This document shows positions 1 to 9,313 of a stretch of DNA of 64,000 bases, in pieces. The DNA is from an uncultured Blastocatellia bacterium. Lineage in GTDB: Bacteria > Acidobacteriota > Blastocatellia > Pyrinomonadales > Pyrinomonadaceae. The notes beneath the pieces were generated by a model. It was not told the DNA's origin. It searched no databases and worked only from the letters and a program-made list of their open reading frames with translations. A program made the translations under genes and the position numbers. Within the stretch, counting starts at the first letter, position 1, and every line of letters begins with the position of its first letter. Location of the stretch: assembly GCA_946480785.1 (NCBI GenBank), contig CAMLLD010000013.1, positions 24,791 to 88,790 on the forward strand, given 5' to 3'.

Positions 1-652
1 TCGCTTCAGCAAGACTCGTTTGCGCCGACGCCACTCGCGTCCGCAAAGTCTTCATCGCTGGCTCGTCGAGTTGCACGATGCTTTCGGCTTCGCAGTAGAT
101 ACAACGCACCACCACGTCATCGGGCTGAACTGACAATGGCGCGCCACACTGCCGGCAATGCGGTGGTTCACCCGCAGCCGCGGGCGGGTGCGCCGCGAAA
201 GCTGCGCCAACATAGCTCGCGCCACTCACGAGGATATTTCTCATCGCGACATTCGCGGCGAGCAGTTGCGCGGGAATCATGATGACCCACACCCAGAGCA
301 ACATTCCCGGCAGCGCGTCACCACTCACCACGCGCAACACAGCGTCGATAAGAACAACAACGAGACCTCCGCTCAGCAGCACAAACGGCGCGAGCGCAGT
401 GCATACGAACCACCGCCGCGGCGCTTTGAGGTGGGCCAATCGCAACCACTGCTTAGCCGCTGCGCGCGTCGCCGAATCCAGGTCGCGCGTGAGACGTAGT
501 TCTTCACGGTAAACCTGCGGCATCGCATTGGCGGTCCCACAAAAACGACACACTAGCGACGGCGCATCGATCACCACCAGCGGCGCGTTACACTTAACGC
601 ACTGCAGCGGCGCTAACTGTGGTCTCGTTTCTGAAGTGATAGTCGTACTCAT
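1..652 (-). CDS. Partial double zinc-ribbon membrane protein
   Basis: Read on the minus strand from ATG at 652-650, the frame stays open to the window edge, so the C-terminus is missing. Near the N-terminus there is a CVKC...CRFC pair and, after two hydrophobic stretches (about residues 85-110 and 115-140), a second CRQC...CIYC pair. This is a zinc-ribbon/two-helix/zinc-ribbon layout. The family is not recognised; a membrane protein with rubredoxin-like zinc knuckles facing the cytoplasm is the best description. It is divergent from the serine hydrolase gene at 752, leaving a 99-bp shared promoter region. Confidence 0.7.
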   Translation of the reverse strand, partial: MSTTITSETRPQLAPLQCVKCNAPLVVIDAPSLVCRFCGTANAMPQVYREELRLTRDLDSATRAAAKQWLRLAHLKAPRRWFVCTALAPFVLLSGGLVVVLIDAVLRVVSGDALPGMLLWVWVIMIPAQLLAANVAMRNILVSGASYVGAAFAAHPPAAAGEPPHCRQCGAPLSVQPDDVVVRCIYCEAESIVQLDEPAMKTLRTRVASAQTSLAEA

Positions 653-751
653 CAAACGAAATTTCGGTGAGAAGTCTAAGTGCAATATGAAATCTTGCCA
701 AGATTCCTTTATGGCATTAGATTGCACACCTGAACAGGAGGACCCCCACAA

Positions 752-2140
752 ATGACAGCATTGATTCGCGCGACACTCAGCCTCGTCGCTGCGCTCGTTT
801 TCACATCCAGCATCGTCGTCGCTCAACAACAGCAGGAAACCGTCGAAGCTCGCTTAAAGGGATTCGACGCTTACATGGAGCAGGTGATGAAGGACTGGAA
901 CGCGCCGGGGATCGGCGTCGGCATCGTGATGGGAGACAAGCTCGTCTTCGCCAAAGGCTACGGCTATCGTGATTACGGCAAGAAGCTACCCTACACGATC
1001 ACTACCACACAGCCGATCGCTTCCAACTCGAAGCTCTTCACGGCTGTTGCTGTCGGCCTGCTCGTCGAAGACGGAAAGCTGCGCTGGGATGAACCGATCA
1101 AGCAGTTCGTACCTTCGATCCGCTTCTATAACGACGAACTCGATCGCTCGGTGACGATCCGCGACATGTTGTCGCATCGCACCGGTGTCACGCGCCACGA
1201 CGCCATCTGGTACAAATCGACGTTCACACGGCGTGAGCTTTGGGACCGTCTGCGCTACCTCGAACCTACGGCGCCTATCCGCACGAAGTTTTTGTACAAC
1301 AACTTGATGTATACGGCGGCCGGCCAGGTCATTGAGGAGTTGAGTGGAAAAACGTGGGAGCAGTTTGTGCAAACCCGACTTTTCGATCCGCTCGGCATGA
1401 CGCGCTCGACGCTGACGCTCGAGGACAACATAAAAGGTCCCGAGCCCGCAGTGCCCTACTCGGAGCGTCGTGACAGCACGGAGTTATACCGTCAGCCTTA
1501 CTACACTGCCGAGGTCGCGATCGCCCCTGCCGGTGCGATCAACTCCAACGTGCAGGACTTGTCGCGCTGGGTTATCGCGCTGCTCAACAAAGGCAAGGTG
1601 GACGGCAAGCAAGTGATCCCGGAAGCAGTGTTGCGAGAAACGATGACGCCTTCCCTCGCGATGCCAAACGCATTGCTGGAGACGCGCGGCTGGGGAGAGA
1701 ACCTGAATCAGTACTACGGCATGGGCCGGTGGGTGTCGTCCTACCGCGGCCATCTCCTCGCGCTTCATGGCGGCGATCTGCCGGGATTTCACTCGCAGAT
1801 ATCGATCATGCCCAACGACGGCATCGGCGTAATCGTTCTCGTCATCGGGGATCACGTCGCTTCTCTGTACAATGGTCTCACTTACGACATCTACGAGCGT
1901 CTGCTTGGTCTATCGCTTACTCCCTGGTCGGAGCGGTACAACGAGGTCCGTCTCAAGAATAAAGCAGCCGGCATGAAGGCGCGCGCGGTTGCCGGCGTGG
2001 GCCGTGTGCCGGACACGAAGCCTTCGCACCCGTTGGACGATTATGTCGGTGAGTTTGTTCATCCGGCTTACGGAGTTGTCACTGTGGCGCGTGCGATAAA
2101 GAACTCAGCTTCGACTTTCACGGCATCAAGATGCCGTTGA
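752..2140 (+). CDS. Secreted serine hydrolase (beta-lactamase/CubicO family), frameshifted
   Basis: A signal peptide (about residues 1-24, ending VVAQ) precedes a class C beta-lactamase-like domain. The catalytic SNSK tetrad (S91, K94), a YNN motif (second catalytic loop) and an HGG near the end are visible. A good ribosome site (GGAGG) lies 10 bases before the ATG. The frame ends in an unrelated tail after GVVTVARA because of a likely one-base loss near 2085-2100; the rest of the expected C-terminal DUF3471-type domain continues in another frame at 2131-2553. Family members are penicillin-binding or esterase-like hydrolases acting outside the cytoplasm; the substrate is unknown. Confidence 0.85.
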   Translation: MTALIRATLSLVAALVFTSSIVVAQQQQETVEARLKGFDAYMEQVMKDWNAPGIGVGIVMGDKLVFAKGYGYRDYGKKLPYTITTTQPIASNSKLFTAVAVGLLVEDGKLRWDEPIKQFVPSIRFYNDELDRSVTIRDMLSHRTGVTRHDAIWYKSTFTRRELWDRLRYLEPTAPIRTKFLYNNLMYTAAGQVIEELSGKTWEQFVQTRLFDPLGMTRSTLTLEDNIKGPEPAVPYSERRDSTELYRQPYYTAEVAIAPAGAINSNVQDLSRWVIALLNKGKVDGKQVIPEAVLRETMTPSLAMPNALLETRGWGENLNQYYGMGRWVSSYRGHLLALHGGDLPGFHSQISIMPNDGIGVIVLVIGDHVASLYNGLTYDIYERLLGLSLTPWSERYNEVRLKNKAAGMKARAVAGVGRVPDTKPSHPLDDYVGEFVHPAYGVVTVARAIKNSASTFTASRCR

Positions 2141-2553
2141 GCCATTTCCATTACGACCGCTTCGATACGCCCGATGATGAAGAAGACGGCAAGTTTTCGC
2201 TCAACTTCCGCACCAATCCGATGGGCGAGATCGATAGTGTGGAGATCTCGCTGGATGAAGCTGCGGTGACGTTCACTCGCCGTGTGCCGGCGGAGTTGTC
2301 GTCCGACACAACGCTCCAGATGTACGCGGGAACTTACACGTCACCGAGTGGTGGCAAGACCGTGCTCACGTTTCAGCCGGGAAAGGGTCTCGCGATTCGC
2401 GGCGGCCCGGACCTTCAGCCGTGGCGGCCACAGCAGTTTCGGATTAAGGAATTTCCGGACGTGGTTATCTCGTTCACGGTCGAGAATGGAAAAGTGGTCG
2501 CGATGAAACAACGAGATCCGAGTGGCGAATTCGTGTTCCCGCGCGCGCAGTGA
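2131..2553 (+). pseudogene. Displaced C-terminal (DUF3471-like) domain of the preceding serine hydrolase
   Basis: This frame starts inside the tail of the upstream hydrolase. Read further upstream, it encodes DKELSFDFHGIKM followed by PLSHFHYDRFDTPDDEE, which is what the C-terminal domain of such hydrolases looks like after the VGEFVHPAYG segment. Adding one base near 2090 joins both frames into one protein of about 600 residues. No separate ribosome site is apparent, so I infer this is the detached tail of one gene, caused by a real mutation or a sequencing/assembly error. Confidence 0.75.
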
Positions 2554-2610
2554 TGCGGCGCTACTTCACCACGGATAAGCGTGCTTAACTTGAGGCTGCG
2601 GTTACGGAAT

Positions 2611-5034
2611 TCAATCACTCCGCAACGTGCGAATGGGGTCGATTCTCGCTGCCCGGCGGGCAGGAATGCCGGACGCAACCAGCGCGATACTCACCACGAG
2701 CAGCGCCATCAAAAAGTAGATCAGCGGATCGGTTGCGCTTACTCCAAATAGAAGAGATTTCATCAATTGGTTCAAAGCCAGCGATGAGGCGAAGCCGATC
2801 AAGAGCCCCACAGTGACTAACTTTGCGCCTTCTCCGAGTATCAGTTTCAGCACCGAACTTTTTTGCGCACCCAAGGCGACTCTGATCCCGATCTCTCTTT
2901 GCCGTTGGGCCACCGCGAAATTCATGGTCGCATAGATTCCGGCCGCTGCTAACACCGCTGCCAGAAATCCAAACGCTGAAAAGAGCCACAAATTGAAGCG
3001 TCGCGGCGCGACCGCATCAGCCACGAACTGATCAAATGGTCTCACATTGAATACGACGCCGCGCGGGTCGAGAGCCTGTAGTCGATGCTCAACGGGAATG
3101 GTTAGCGACGATGGCTCGGTCTGCGTCTTTACGACGAAGTTCATGATCGGAAACGTGGAAGACTGCTGATACGACACATAAAGCGCCGGTTCGGCGTCAA
3201 GCTCCAGACTCGTATGCTTGATACTCGCTACTACTCCGATAATCTCACCTTTGACGTACTTATTACTTCCGTCGAGTCGCACACCGACCGGTTCTCTGCC
3301 GGCGAGATATGTCCGCGCAAACGCCTCGTTGATAACGAACACCACCGGCATGTCCGCTCGCTCACGTTCATCAAACAAACGTCCCTGCTTCAACTCCACT
3401 CCCGCGGTTTGAAAGAAGGACGGCGACACCACCCGGTAATCGGCGACACGCTCATCGGCCTTTGTCGCGTTCGACTCGCCCGCGATCCAGAACGGTAGCT
3501 TCATTGTCCGGCCGCCGAGAGGTAAATGGGATATCGCTCCTACCGATGTCACACCAGGTAAGGCACTCAACGTCTCCAGTGCTTCATGAAAGAGCTGAGT
3601 CCGCTTCGGGCTGCCATTCGGATAATCAGCAAAACTCAACGACAGCCCAGCGGTTAACAGGTGCTCACTCTTTATTCCCGGATCGACAGCTTGCAGTTGC
3701 CAGAAGCTCTTTACGACGAGACCCGCACCGGTCAGCAGAATCAACGCCATTGCAATCTGCGCTACGACCAGAGTGCGACGAATCCTGTTCGATCGTCGCG
3801 GCGTGGTTCCGCCGGTGTGAGAGTTTTTCAGTGCCTCGTTGAGCTCGAGTTGCGACGCTTGGAATGCGGGCAGTAGACCAAAGACGATGGTGCTGAGACA
3901 TGAGATCGCGAAAGCGAAACAGAAACCAGGTACGCTTAGGGCAGACTCCGTCAGCCGCGGTATTGATTCCGGACCCATCGTTCGCACCACGGAAAGACAC
4001 GCGGCCGCGACTAACACGCCGAGAACGCCACCTACAAGAGAGAGAAGTAAATTTTCGATGAGGAATTGTCGCACTATGCGATAGCGTCCGGCGCCGAGTG
4101 CCAGTCGCAACGCCAGTTCTTTTCGCCGGCTGTACGTGCGCCCGAGTTGCAGGTTCGCCACATTTGCGCACGCAATCACGAGCACAATCGCAACAGCGCC
4201 GAACAGCAGCAGCAGTGCAGCGCGTGAGTTGCCAAACAGATACGTGCGCAATGATTGGACCTGGACCTGCCAACCCTTGTTGGTGTCGGGGTATAGTTCT
4301 CCCTGTCGTTGAGTCAACCCGTTTATTTCAGCTTGAGCTTGTTCGATGCTTACGCCGGGCCGGAGACGCCCAATCGTGCGCCAGTTGTGCGATCCGCCGC
4401 GCTCGTTGTCTTCGTGTTTGATCTCCGTCACCGTGAAGATATCAACACGCGCAGGAAAATTGGCTTCGGCAGGCAGCACGCCAACGATGACGTTATCGCC
4501 CTGTGGCGGTGGCAGCCCGAACGTAATCTTCTTTCCGATCACATTTGGGTCGCCGCCGAATTGCCGCAGCCACAGTGCGTGACTGATGATGGCGGTGGTT
4601 TCCGGCTCGTCCACCGCAAAGTCTCTGCCGAGTTGCGGCCGTACGCCGAGCGTGCGAAAGAAATTAGGCGTGACGTAGATTCCTTCTACGCGTTCGAGAG
4701 TTCTGGCTCCGTAAAGATTCACGGGGAGGGTTCCCCAGGCAGCGATGCTTTCGAAGCTTTGGCTCTGCTCGCGAAAGTCGAGGATGTCGGCGGGATTAAG
4801 AAACGCTCCCTTCACGCCGAGGCTCGCATTTTGATTGGATAACCAGACGATTCGATCCGCATCAGCGTAAGGGAGCGGCCGAATCAACACTGTAAGCACG
4901 ATACTGAAGATGGCCGTGTTGGCGCCTATGCCTAACGCGAGCATGAGTGTCGAGATGACGACAAAGCTTTTACTTCGCCTGAGTGTTCGACACGCATAGC
5001 GAAAATCTTGCCAAATCGATCCCGCTAGTCTCAT
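2611..5034 (-). CDS. Orphan MacB/FtsX-like ABC transporter permease (ADOP type)
   Basis: An 807-residue permease with a MacB-PCD periplasmic domain and two FtsX blocks: an N-terminal helix (SFVVISTLMLALGIGANTAI), a central three-helix block around residues 270-430 and a C-terminal three-helix block around 680-800, ending in the typical ARRAARIDPIRTLRSD. The doubled organisation and the absence of a neighbouring ATPase gene match the 'acidobacterial duplicated orphan permeases'. GGGAGG lies six bases before the ATG. The substrate is unknown; relatives take part in export or signalling across the envelope. Confidence 0.9.
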   Translation of the reverse strand: MRLAGSIWQDFRYACRTLRRSKSFVVISTLMLALGIGANTAIFSIVLTVLIRPLPYADADRIVWLSNQNASLGVKGAFLNPADILDFREQSQSFESIAAWGTLPVNLYGARTLERVEGIYVTPNFFRTLGVRPQLGRDFAVDEPETTAIISHALWLRQFGGDPNVIGKKITFGLPPPQGDNVIVGVLPAEANFPARVDIFTVTEIKHEDNERGGSHNWRTIGRLRPGVSIEQAQAEINGLTQRQGELYPDTNKGWQVQVQSLRTYLFGNSRAALLLLFGAVAIVLVIACANVANLQLGRTYSRRKELALRLALGAGRYRIVRQFLIENLLLSLVGGVLGVLVAAACLSVVRTMGPESIPRLTESALSVPGFCFAFAISCLSTIVFGLLPAFQASQLELNEALKNSHTGGTTPRRSNRIRRTLVVAQIAMALILLTGAGLVVKSFWQLQAVDPGIKSEHLLTAGLSLSFADYPNGSPKRTQLFHEALETLSALPGVTSVGAISHLPLGGRTMKLPFWIAGESNATKADERVADYRVVSPSFFQTAGVELKQGRLFDERERADMPVVFVINEAFARTYLAGREPVGVRLDGSNKYVKGEIIGVVASIKHTSLELDAEPALYVSYQQSSTFPIMNFVVKTQTEPSSLTIPVEHRLQALDPRGVVFNVRPFDQFVADAVAPRRFNLWLFSAFGFLAAVLAAAGIYATMNFAVAQRQREIGIRVALGAQKSSVLKLILGEGAKLVTVGLLIGFASSLALNQLMKSLLFGVSATDPLIYFLMALLVVSIALVASGIPARRAARIDPIRTLRSD

Positions 5035-5075
5035 AGCTGCCTCCCGTTTGTATTGTTACTTGAAGAAGTGATACG

Positions 5076-6743
5076 TCACTGGATGTGCACGAACGGCATG
5101 TCGCGCATTCGTGAGGCGCCGACGTGCAGCGTGTTTACGTTTCCGTTTTTGTCGCGTGTGAACCAGAGCACGTAACCTCCTGGCACGGTGAAGTGGTCCT
5201 TGTACACCGGCTGCATGAGCAGACTGGTAACCGGGCGCTGTTTGATGTAAGCCTTGTCTCCTTCGACGGCGATAGTGAAGGTCGCGCCGGCTTCGTCGCT
5301 GAACCACTCGCCTTTGAAGGAGGCAAGATCGTTTGGCGTTGGCGTCCACGCGCGCTCCGCAGCAAAACGCGTGACTTCACCATCGGAGTCGACTGTTTCA
5401 GCGGACACAGGCTTCCCGTCTTTATCAACCGTAAACTTCAATCGATTGTCGCCCGCGGTGAACTGCCCGCCGCCCATCGGTACCACACGCGCGCCACGCC
5501 AGCGCGGCACGCCGTTCTCAATGACAAACCTCGCCGGAGCGTGCGTCTTTTCATTCCGCCAGACACCGACGAATTTCTTCAGCTCGTCGTCTGAAACTTT
5601 TGCGGCTTCGTTTTTCGGAGTCTCGGGAAATGGTCCGAAGATCTCGTCCGTGATGTTTGCCGCAACTGCCCCGGCGCTCGGCGACGTGCCGTTACACATG
5701 ACGCCGATCGAAACCTTGTTGTCCGGGTAACGCGCCAGAAAAGTCTGATAGCCGGCAGTCGAACCGCCGTGCGAGACATCCTTCAGTCCTTTGTACTTAT
5801 CAACGACGAGCCCGAGCGCGTACGCGATCTTCCGGCCGTCATTCAGCACTCCTCGAGTTTCCAATGCCTCGACAAGCGGGGCGCCGAGCGAACGCGAATC
5901 GAGCATCGCGTTCCACTTCATCCAATCACCTACCGTCGTGAGCATGCCGCCGTTGCCGTAGACATTCATGAACGGCATGTTGAGCCGCCATGGTCCATCG
6001 CCCTCACGCGCATACGCCTGAGCGCGGTTCGGAACGATGCGCTGGTAGTCGTCTCGCCACGAGCTGTTCTTCATGCCGAGTGGTTTGAAAAACCGTTCCT
6101 CGATGAAGGCCGGATATTTCTGTTTCGACACGCGCTCGATGATGACGGCTGCGAGCGTGTAGCCGCTGTTCGAATACGAGTACTCCGAGCCGGGTGTGAA
6201 GTCGAGCGCGCGTTGATGAATGACGATGTCGAACGCGAGATCCTGCGAGATGACGCGATCGCCGCGACCGTAGCCGGTGAGGCCCATGACTGTGCCCCAG
6301 TCGCGCAGACCGGAAGTGTGATTCAGGAGATGTCTGATCGTCAGCGGCGCGCCGTAATCGGGAAGCTCGGGAATGTATTTCCTGACCGGATCGTCGATGC
6401 TGAGCTTCCCCTCCTGTTGCAGCAGCACGAGCGCGGCGGCGGTGAATTGCTTCGCTACTGAGCCTGACTCGAAGATCGTTTGCGGTGTGTTCGGAACGTT
6501 GTGCTCCATGTCGGCAAGTCCGAACGCCTTCTCGAAGACAACGTCGCCATTGAGTGAGACGGCCGCGGCGCAGCCCGGCGCCGGTGCAGTGTAGGCCTTA
6601 GTGTACTTCTCAAACGCTCGCTCCGCGCCCGCGACAACCTTCTCTTTGTCAGGAACCTGCGCCCACGCCGCGCTCGAAAAAAGGGCAATAAACGTAAGGA
6701 CGAATACGAAGTTTTTTCTCGTCATATAGTTTGTATGTTTCAT
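5076..6743 (-). CDS. Secreted serine hydrolase (beta-lactamase family)
   Basis: A signal peptide (FVFVLTFIALFSSAAWAQ) is followed by a beta-lactamase-fold domain with SVAK (catalytic Ser/Lys), YSNSGY (second motif) and SHGG (third motif), then a beta-rich C-terminal extension of about 180 residues. It is last in a leftward run whose preceding gene is the clostripain-like protease. The start is uncertain: ATG at 6743 is used; ATG at 6725 and TTG at 6755 (overlapping the upstream stop) are alternatives and none has a clear ribosome site. It may be a D-peptidase or esterase of the envelope. Confidence 0.85.
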   Translation of the reverse strand: MKHTNYMTRKNFVFVLTFIALFSSAAWAQVPDKEKVVAGAERAFEKYTKAYTAPAPGCAAAVSLNGDVVFEKAFGLADMEHNVPNTPQTIFESGSVAKQFTAAALVLLQQEGKLSIDDPVRKYIPELPDYGAPLTIRHLLNHTSGLRDWGTVMGLTGYGRGDRVISQDLAFDIVIHQRALDFTPGSEYSYSNSGYTLAAVIIERVSKQKYPAFIEERFFKPLGMKNSSWRDDYQRIVPNRAQAYAREGDGPWRLNMPFMNVYGNGGMLTTVGDWMKWNAMLDSRSLGAPLVEALETRGVLNDGRKIAYALGLVVDKYKGLKDVSHGGSTAGYQTFLARYPDNKVSIGVMCNGTSPSAGAVAANITDEIFGPFPETPKNEAAKVSDDELKKFVGVWRNEKTHAPARFVIENGVPRWRGARVVPMGGGQFTAGDNRLKFTVDKDGKPVSAETVDSDGEVTRFAAERAWTPTPNDLASFKGEWFSDEAGATFTIAVEGDKAYIKQRPVTSLLMQPVYKDHFTVPGGYVLWFTRDKNGNVNTLHVGASRMRDMPFVHIQ

Positions 6744-6751
6744 TGGCAGGC

Positions 6752-8176
6752 TCAAGGGACGTGTTCAAAATACGCCTGAAGAAAATTATCCCAGCGATGA
6801 CGTTGCACGAACTCAACCGGAAATTTCGTGTTGTCATCACGGTAAGCGTAACCAGAATTGTCGGAGAGATAGAGTGATTTCGTCTCGGGAAAATATATCG
6901 CGAGACCGCGCGAGCCAAAATCTCCTTCGCGATCCGCACCCGCGTACCGCTCAATAATCATACTGTCCAGCATCTGCATGACCGTTTGTGCTCTCGAGCG
7001 CAGGAGCGGCACGGTTGTGAGCGCGACGAGGCGCTCGCAAAAACGGTACAAGTCAATGCCGTGATAACCTCTGCCGGGAGCATACGGAATACAGTTTCTG
7101 CGTGCTTCCCTGATATTAGCTAAATCGACATTCAGATTGGCCGTCAGCGCGTCGCCGAGACTTGATATTGCGTCAGCAAGGGACTCCACTCGGGCGGTAG
7201 AAACATCAACCGCCGACAGCGTCGTTGCCGGATCAACGTTTCGGTAAGTGCGATCGTAGGAGTGGACCAGTTCCCTGCTCAGTGTCACGGGATCCATTGT
7301 CGGATTAGCCATAAGCAGCGGTAACCAGTCGTTATACTGCCAGCCATCGGCAGGCACCAACTCCTCGCTGCCTACCATCAGGTCGGCAACGTGCCGCATC
7401 GCGAAGGCGTTCTCAACCATTTCCATCAGGCACGCGTCAAAGCCGAGCACGTTAAGCCGCGATCCGCCCAACGCTCCCTCAAGCCCATTTTGAACCTCAC
7501 GCATGTAGAGTCGGTCATTATTCGTGACGTCCAGGGAAATGGAGCGATGAGGAGCATCAAGCGTCTGATCCAGGGAGAAGTCGCGTCGCTTGGGTGCCAC
7601 TCCGCGTGCTGATCTGAGAGCGTTGGCCGCTTTGAAATCATTGATCCGTTCGGCTCTTGCCGCCTTCGAATTGTGCCGGGCAAGGCGGCTGTGAAACCGT
7701 AACCAGCCATCACCATGGTCCCAGATCACGAGCATGTAACGCTGCGCGGGATATTTCTTCTTTGCCCATTTTACAAACGACGCCAGCGCCTGAGGATCAC
7801 CCATGTTGATCTCTTTTTTGTTAGGAAGTTCTGACTGAGCAGGAGGCAGCGCTTCGTCTTCAGTAGGTTGCATTCCCTTGTTCAGCTTAAATCGAAGCGT
7901 ATGCGTCCAGTCGCCGAATGCATGGCTACCCCCGGGAATACGGTCCATTTGGACCACAACATTCACGAGGGGGTTGTAATCGACGCTGGCCATCTCCAGG
8001 AAATCCTTGAGGGCATATGACTCAAGATTGTTATCGCCGTTCATAAAGACCATGACGGTCCACTCGGCGGTTTGCTGAAAAGTGGCGCGTGTATTCGAAT
8101 CCACATTGGCCGTTGAGGTAATTAGACACGCCAAGGCAAGAACAAAGGCGATCAGAGATTTGCCGGGAATTCTCAT
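6752..8176 (-). CDS. Clostripain-like (C11) cysteine peptidase
   Basis: A 474-residue secreted protein: signal peptide (about 1-24), then WTVMVFMNGDNNLE, typical of the start of the C11 domain. The catalytic dyad is visible as His154 in VIWDHGDGW and Cys249 in VLGFDACLMEM. C11 enzymes are clan CD proteases, related to caspases, usually cutting after Arg/Lys and self-activated by cleavage. GGAGG precedes the ATG by about 11 bases. It lies 41 bp after the Tat-exported unknown and in the same run as a CHAT protease, which is also clan CD, so a shared proteolytic role is likely. Confidence 0.9.
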   Translation of the reverse strand: MRIPGKSLIAFVLALACLITSTANVDSNTRATFQQTAEWTVMVFMNGDNNLESYALKDFLEMASVDYNPLVNVVVQMDRIPGGSHAFGDWTHTLRFKLNKGMQPTEDEALPPAQSELPNKKEINMGDPQALASFVKWAKKKYPAQRYMLVIWDHGDGWLRFHSRLARHNSKAARAERINDFKAANALRSARGVAPKRRDFSLDQTLDAPHRSISLDVTNNDRLYMREVQNGLEGALGGSRLNVLGFDACLMEMVENAFAMRHVADLMVGSEELVPADGWQYNDWLPLLMANPTMDPVTLSRELVHSYDRTYRNVDPATTLSAVDVSTARVESLADAISSLGDALTANLNVDLANIREARRNCIPYAPGRGYHGIDLYRFCERLVALTTVPLLRSRAQTVMQMLDSMIIERYAGADREGDFGSRGLAIYFPETKSLYLSDNSGYAYRDDNTKFPVEFVQRHRWDNFLQAYFEHVP

Positions 8177-8217
8177 GAGACTTCAATCCTCCATTTGGCG
8201 AAATTGATGAGAGCTGT

Positions 8218-9300
8218 CTACGGATATGCCGGCAGCCCGCCTCCCGTCCGCCCAAACCCAACGCCTGAGCAGGGAGCTTCATCGTTTTGCTTGCTCGGCG
8301 TGTATGCGCTCCTCTCACAGATCACATCAGGGATATGGGTTTGGTCATGGCTTTCAGCCAGGTAGAGTTGATACTCAGGTGAGGAGCCACGATCAAATGC
8401 CTTGTAGTTCAAAAAGAAATCGCTGCGTTTCTTTTTGTCCTGAAGGTTATACGGCTTGAAATCACAATGTTCATCCGGCGTACCTTTTTGCCGGCAATGA
8501 TTTTTGAAATAGATTTCTCCCGGCGCGGAGATTTGGTAAGGCGTGCCGCCGTCTATCGTTAACTTAACGTAAGAACCAGATTCGATGTAAATGTTCACTC
8601 CGAGAAGGTCTGCTACGTTCCCCAACTGGCAGACATGCAGTCCGTCTGTTGTTTGAGCCCGAAACGTACTGGCTGTTTTCCGCAGCGTATAGAAGATTCC
8701 CGCTGGTACCGTAAGCCTGGGCCCGTAGACGTTCTTGTTCTTTGGGAGTTCCTTGCCATAAAGGTAGTCGCTCTCGAAATCGACAATCCAACGCCAGTCT
8801 TCGTAAGTGGTGAGATCTTGTCTGCTGCACGCTGGCCCACGTTGATAAAAATACGCTTGTGTAGCCACCTTCGGCTGCGGAACTTCAAGCCGGATTGTTT
8901 TGAAATTCGCGTTGGCAGGGGATGTGTAAACCGTATCGCAGTGATTTTCGTTGACTGCGTTGTTGTAGGCAGCAATGGACAGTTGATGGTGAATAGGGGA
9001 ATCCCCCTTACGATGAAAACCGACATCACAAACGAAATTGTTGCCGTCCTTACGCGGGGCAAAACCAAACAGCCCTTCAAAGATTAACTTGACATAGTCG
9101 CTCCGCGGGCACGGCGGAAAATCGTCACACCATCTTGGCTCCCATACTCGCGGCGCTCCCGGATCAGGATTAATACAGGGCGGGTCCGGAGAACAAACTT
9201 TCGGAGTTTGCGCGCATTGCTGCGCGAAGCCTCGGAGCCCTGTAGTCCCTACTAACATACCAGCAGCAGTCATGCGTTTTAGATATTCGCGCCTGTTCAT
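8218..9300 (-). CDS. Tat-exported, cysteine-rich protein of unknown function
   Basis: The start is set at MNRREYLKRM, which gives a twin-arginine signal (RREYLK) followed by a hydrophobic stretch ending GFAQQ; a longer in-frame opening upstream overlaps the preceding gene. The mature N-terminus is rich in Cys and Pro (CAQTPKVCSPDPPC, CDDFPPC), with further Cys pairs later. I recognise no domain. Tat export suggests it folds, or takes a cofactor, before export. It begins 13 bp after the CHAT-TPR stop and precedes the clostripain gene, so it could be a partner, inhibitor or substrate of these proteases. Confidence 0.75.
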   Translation of the reverse strand: MNRREYLKRMTAAGMLVGTTGLRGFAQQCAQTPKVCSPDPPCINPDPGAPRVWEPRWCDDFPPCPRSDYVKLIFEGLFGFAPRKDGNNFVCDVGFHRKGDSPIHHQLSIAAYNNAVNENHCDTVYTSPANANFKTIRLEVPQPKVATQAYFYQRGPACSRQDLTTYEDWRWIVDFESDYLYGKELPKNKNVYGPRLTVPAGIFYTLRKTASTFRAQTTDGLHVCQLGNVADLLGVNIYIESGSYVKLTIDGGTPYQISAPGEIYFKNHCRQKGTPDEHCDFKPYNLQDKKKRSDFFLNYKAFDRGSSPEYQLYLAESHDQTHIPDVICERSAYTPSKQNDEAPCSGVGFGRTGGGLPAYP

Positions 9301-9313
9301 CTCATTTTCCCTT

